Shown here piece after piece: positions 63,247-64,000 of a DNA stretch of 64,000 nt. The notes under the pieces were generated by a model. It did no database searches. It worked only from the letters and a program-made list of their open reading frames with translations, and had not been told where the DNA came from. Every line of letters begins with the position of its first letter. The stretch's first letter is position 1. The DNA lies in the NCBI GenBank assembly GCA_018398585.1, contig JAGTTD010000003.1, forward strand, positions 5,402,637-5,466,636, read 5' to 3'. The DNA comes from Simmondsia chinensis (taxonomy: Eukaryota; Streptophyta; Magnoliopsida; Caryophyllales; Simmondsiaceae). The position numbers were made by a program, and so were the translations under genes.

Positions 63247-64000
63247 ATGACATCGACCACCACAGCCCCGGCTGCAACGGTGGCGGCTCACCTACGGCCG
63301 GCAGAAGCTGGCAATCCCAAAGACATGCCCTCCCTGGCCCACCTTGTGACCACCCCTTTTGGGGCAAGGACCGACCATCACCGTATCGGCATCCCTACCA
63401 CGGGCACATCCATCAACGAGCTAACGAATGCCGGTGTTGTCATCTTTGGTACGTTGTTTCCCACTCTGAGGTCTATAATGACTCAAAACCTTGGCCTAGG
63501 CATCCCCCAAACTCTAAACCTATTCCCCTCCTTGGCTCAACCACCACCACTGGTGGTGTTCTTGGTACTTCTATTGGTGGCTGTTTCGATACCACCAATG
63601 GTACCCTACCTCTCTCGGTGGCTGATCACCATCTCCCTGCGGTGGCTCGACTAGCACCGAGCCTAATTCTCTCTGTCCCTCTACTATATCAAACATTGTA
63701 ACTTAAAACTTCAAAGCACCAATGACTACCCTGTGTGGAAAGAATTTTAATGGCTCATAAATTAACTAGGTTCGTAGATGGGACTTATCCCTGTCCTAAC
63801 CCTAACGTACATGGATCTACCCTCTCAAACCCCAATTACATAACATGGGTCTGTACCGACCAAAGTCTTAGGTCATGTATTTTGGCTACTTTATCCCACC
63901 CTCTCATAAGCGACGTCAATCATCAACCCACCTCAAAAGCCATGTGTGATAAAAGCAACATTCCCAGTGCCTCAAGGCTCCCACCTAAGTAGGGTTGGGG
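63247..64000 (+). pseudogene. Copia gag, 5' part (element 6), cut by window edge
   Basis: The first open frame (63247-63654) is Ala/Pro/Thr-rich N-terminal gag or leader: MTSTTTAPAATVAAHLRPAE. At 63695 the frame reads LKLQSTNDYPVWKE, then after a one-base shift near 63750 MAHKLTRFVDGTYPCPNPNV, NPNYITWVCTDQSLRSCILA and LSHPLISDV, the Copia gag N-terminal domain (L-x-x-x-N-Y-x-x-W-x-x-x-x-x-x-L-x-x-H-x-L-x-x-x-V-D-G-x-x-x-C-P; Y-x-x-W-x-x-x-D-Q-x-L-x-S-x-I-L). The frameshift and the stop at 63654 suggest a dead copy. The rest lies beyond the window. Confidence 0.85.

Overview
This window looks like nuclear intergenic DNA from a flowering plant, probably a eudicot. It is strongly AT-rich and has no operons or dense coding. 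It is filled with decayed Ty1/Copia, Ty3/Gypsy, CACTA (En/Spm), LINE, TRIM, MITE-like and satellite sequence. Species cannot be named from the sequence. No rRNA, tRNA or CRISPR array was recognised. No intact host gene is certain; the best candidates are a 38-codon secreted-peptide-like ORF at 4796 and a possible first exon at 60475.

Layout. 1-2.7 kb: Copia relic on the minus strand. 3.4-3.7 kb: short LINE 3' fragment with a perfect 17-bp target duplication, then a 38-base poly-G run. 4.55-5.13 kb: secreted-peptide-like ORF in a segment present again, inverted, at 27.98-28.58 kb. 6.7-10.8 kb: second Copia relic, minus. 13.1-16.4 kb: third Copia relic, plus. 18.67-23.71 kb: full-length but dead Copia element with both LTRs, plus. 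24.1-26.9 kb: truncated Copia, minus. 28.6-29.3 kb: foldback MITE-like element. 30.6-32.8 kb: direct duplications. 32.8-37.8 kb: four different tandem-repeat arrays, including a ~187-bp satellite, beside a Gypsy-like LTR.

The most informative structure is 37898-56181. It is an LTR retrotransposon with ~665-bp LTRs (TG...CA ends, 5-bp duplication TATAG, PPT on the minus strand) and no recognisable coding region. A 12.7-kb CACTA transposon (42241-54922, 12-bp CACTACAAGAAA inverted ends, 3-bp duplication TCA) sits inside it. The CACTA carries recognisable but broken TNP2/TNPD-type and TNPA-type genes and is itself invaded by other LTR fragments. The upper LTR has also gained a ~100-bp SINE-like insert that the lower LTR lacks. 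Insertion order can therefore be read from one sequence.

56.8-58.8 kb: internally deleted Gypsy relic (gag joined to the integrase C-terminus), minus. 60.06-60.66 kb: possible gene start. 60.95-61.54 kb: a second long foldback element. 61804-62867: structurally complete TRIM (two 247-bp LTRs, tRNA-Met-type PBS, PPT). 62.9 kb to the end: start of another Copia element, cut by the window edge.

The recognisable proteins are parts of transposon machinery (capsid, protease, integrase, reverse transcriptase, RNase H, CACTA transposases). Nearly all carry stops, frameshifts or lost catalytic residues.
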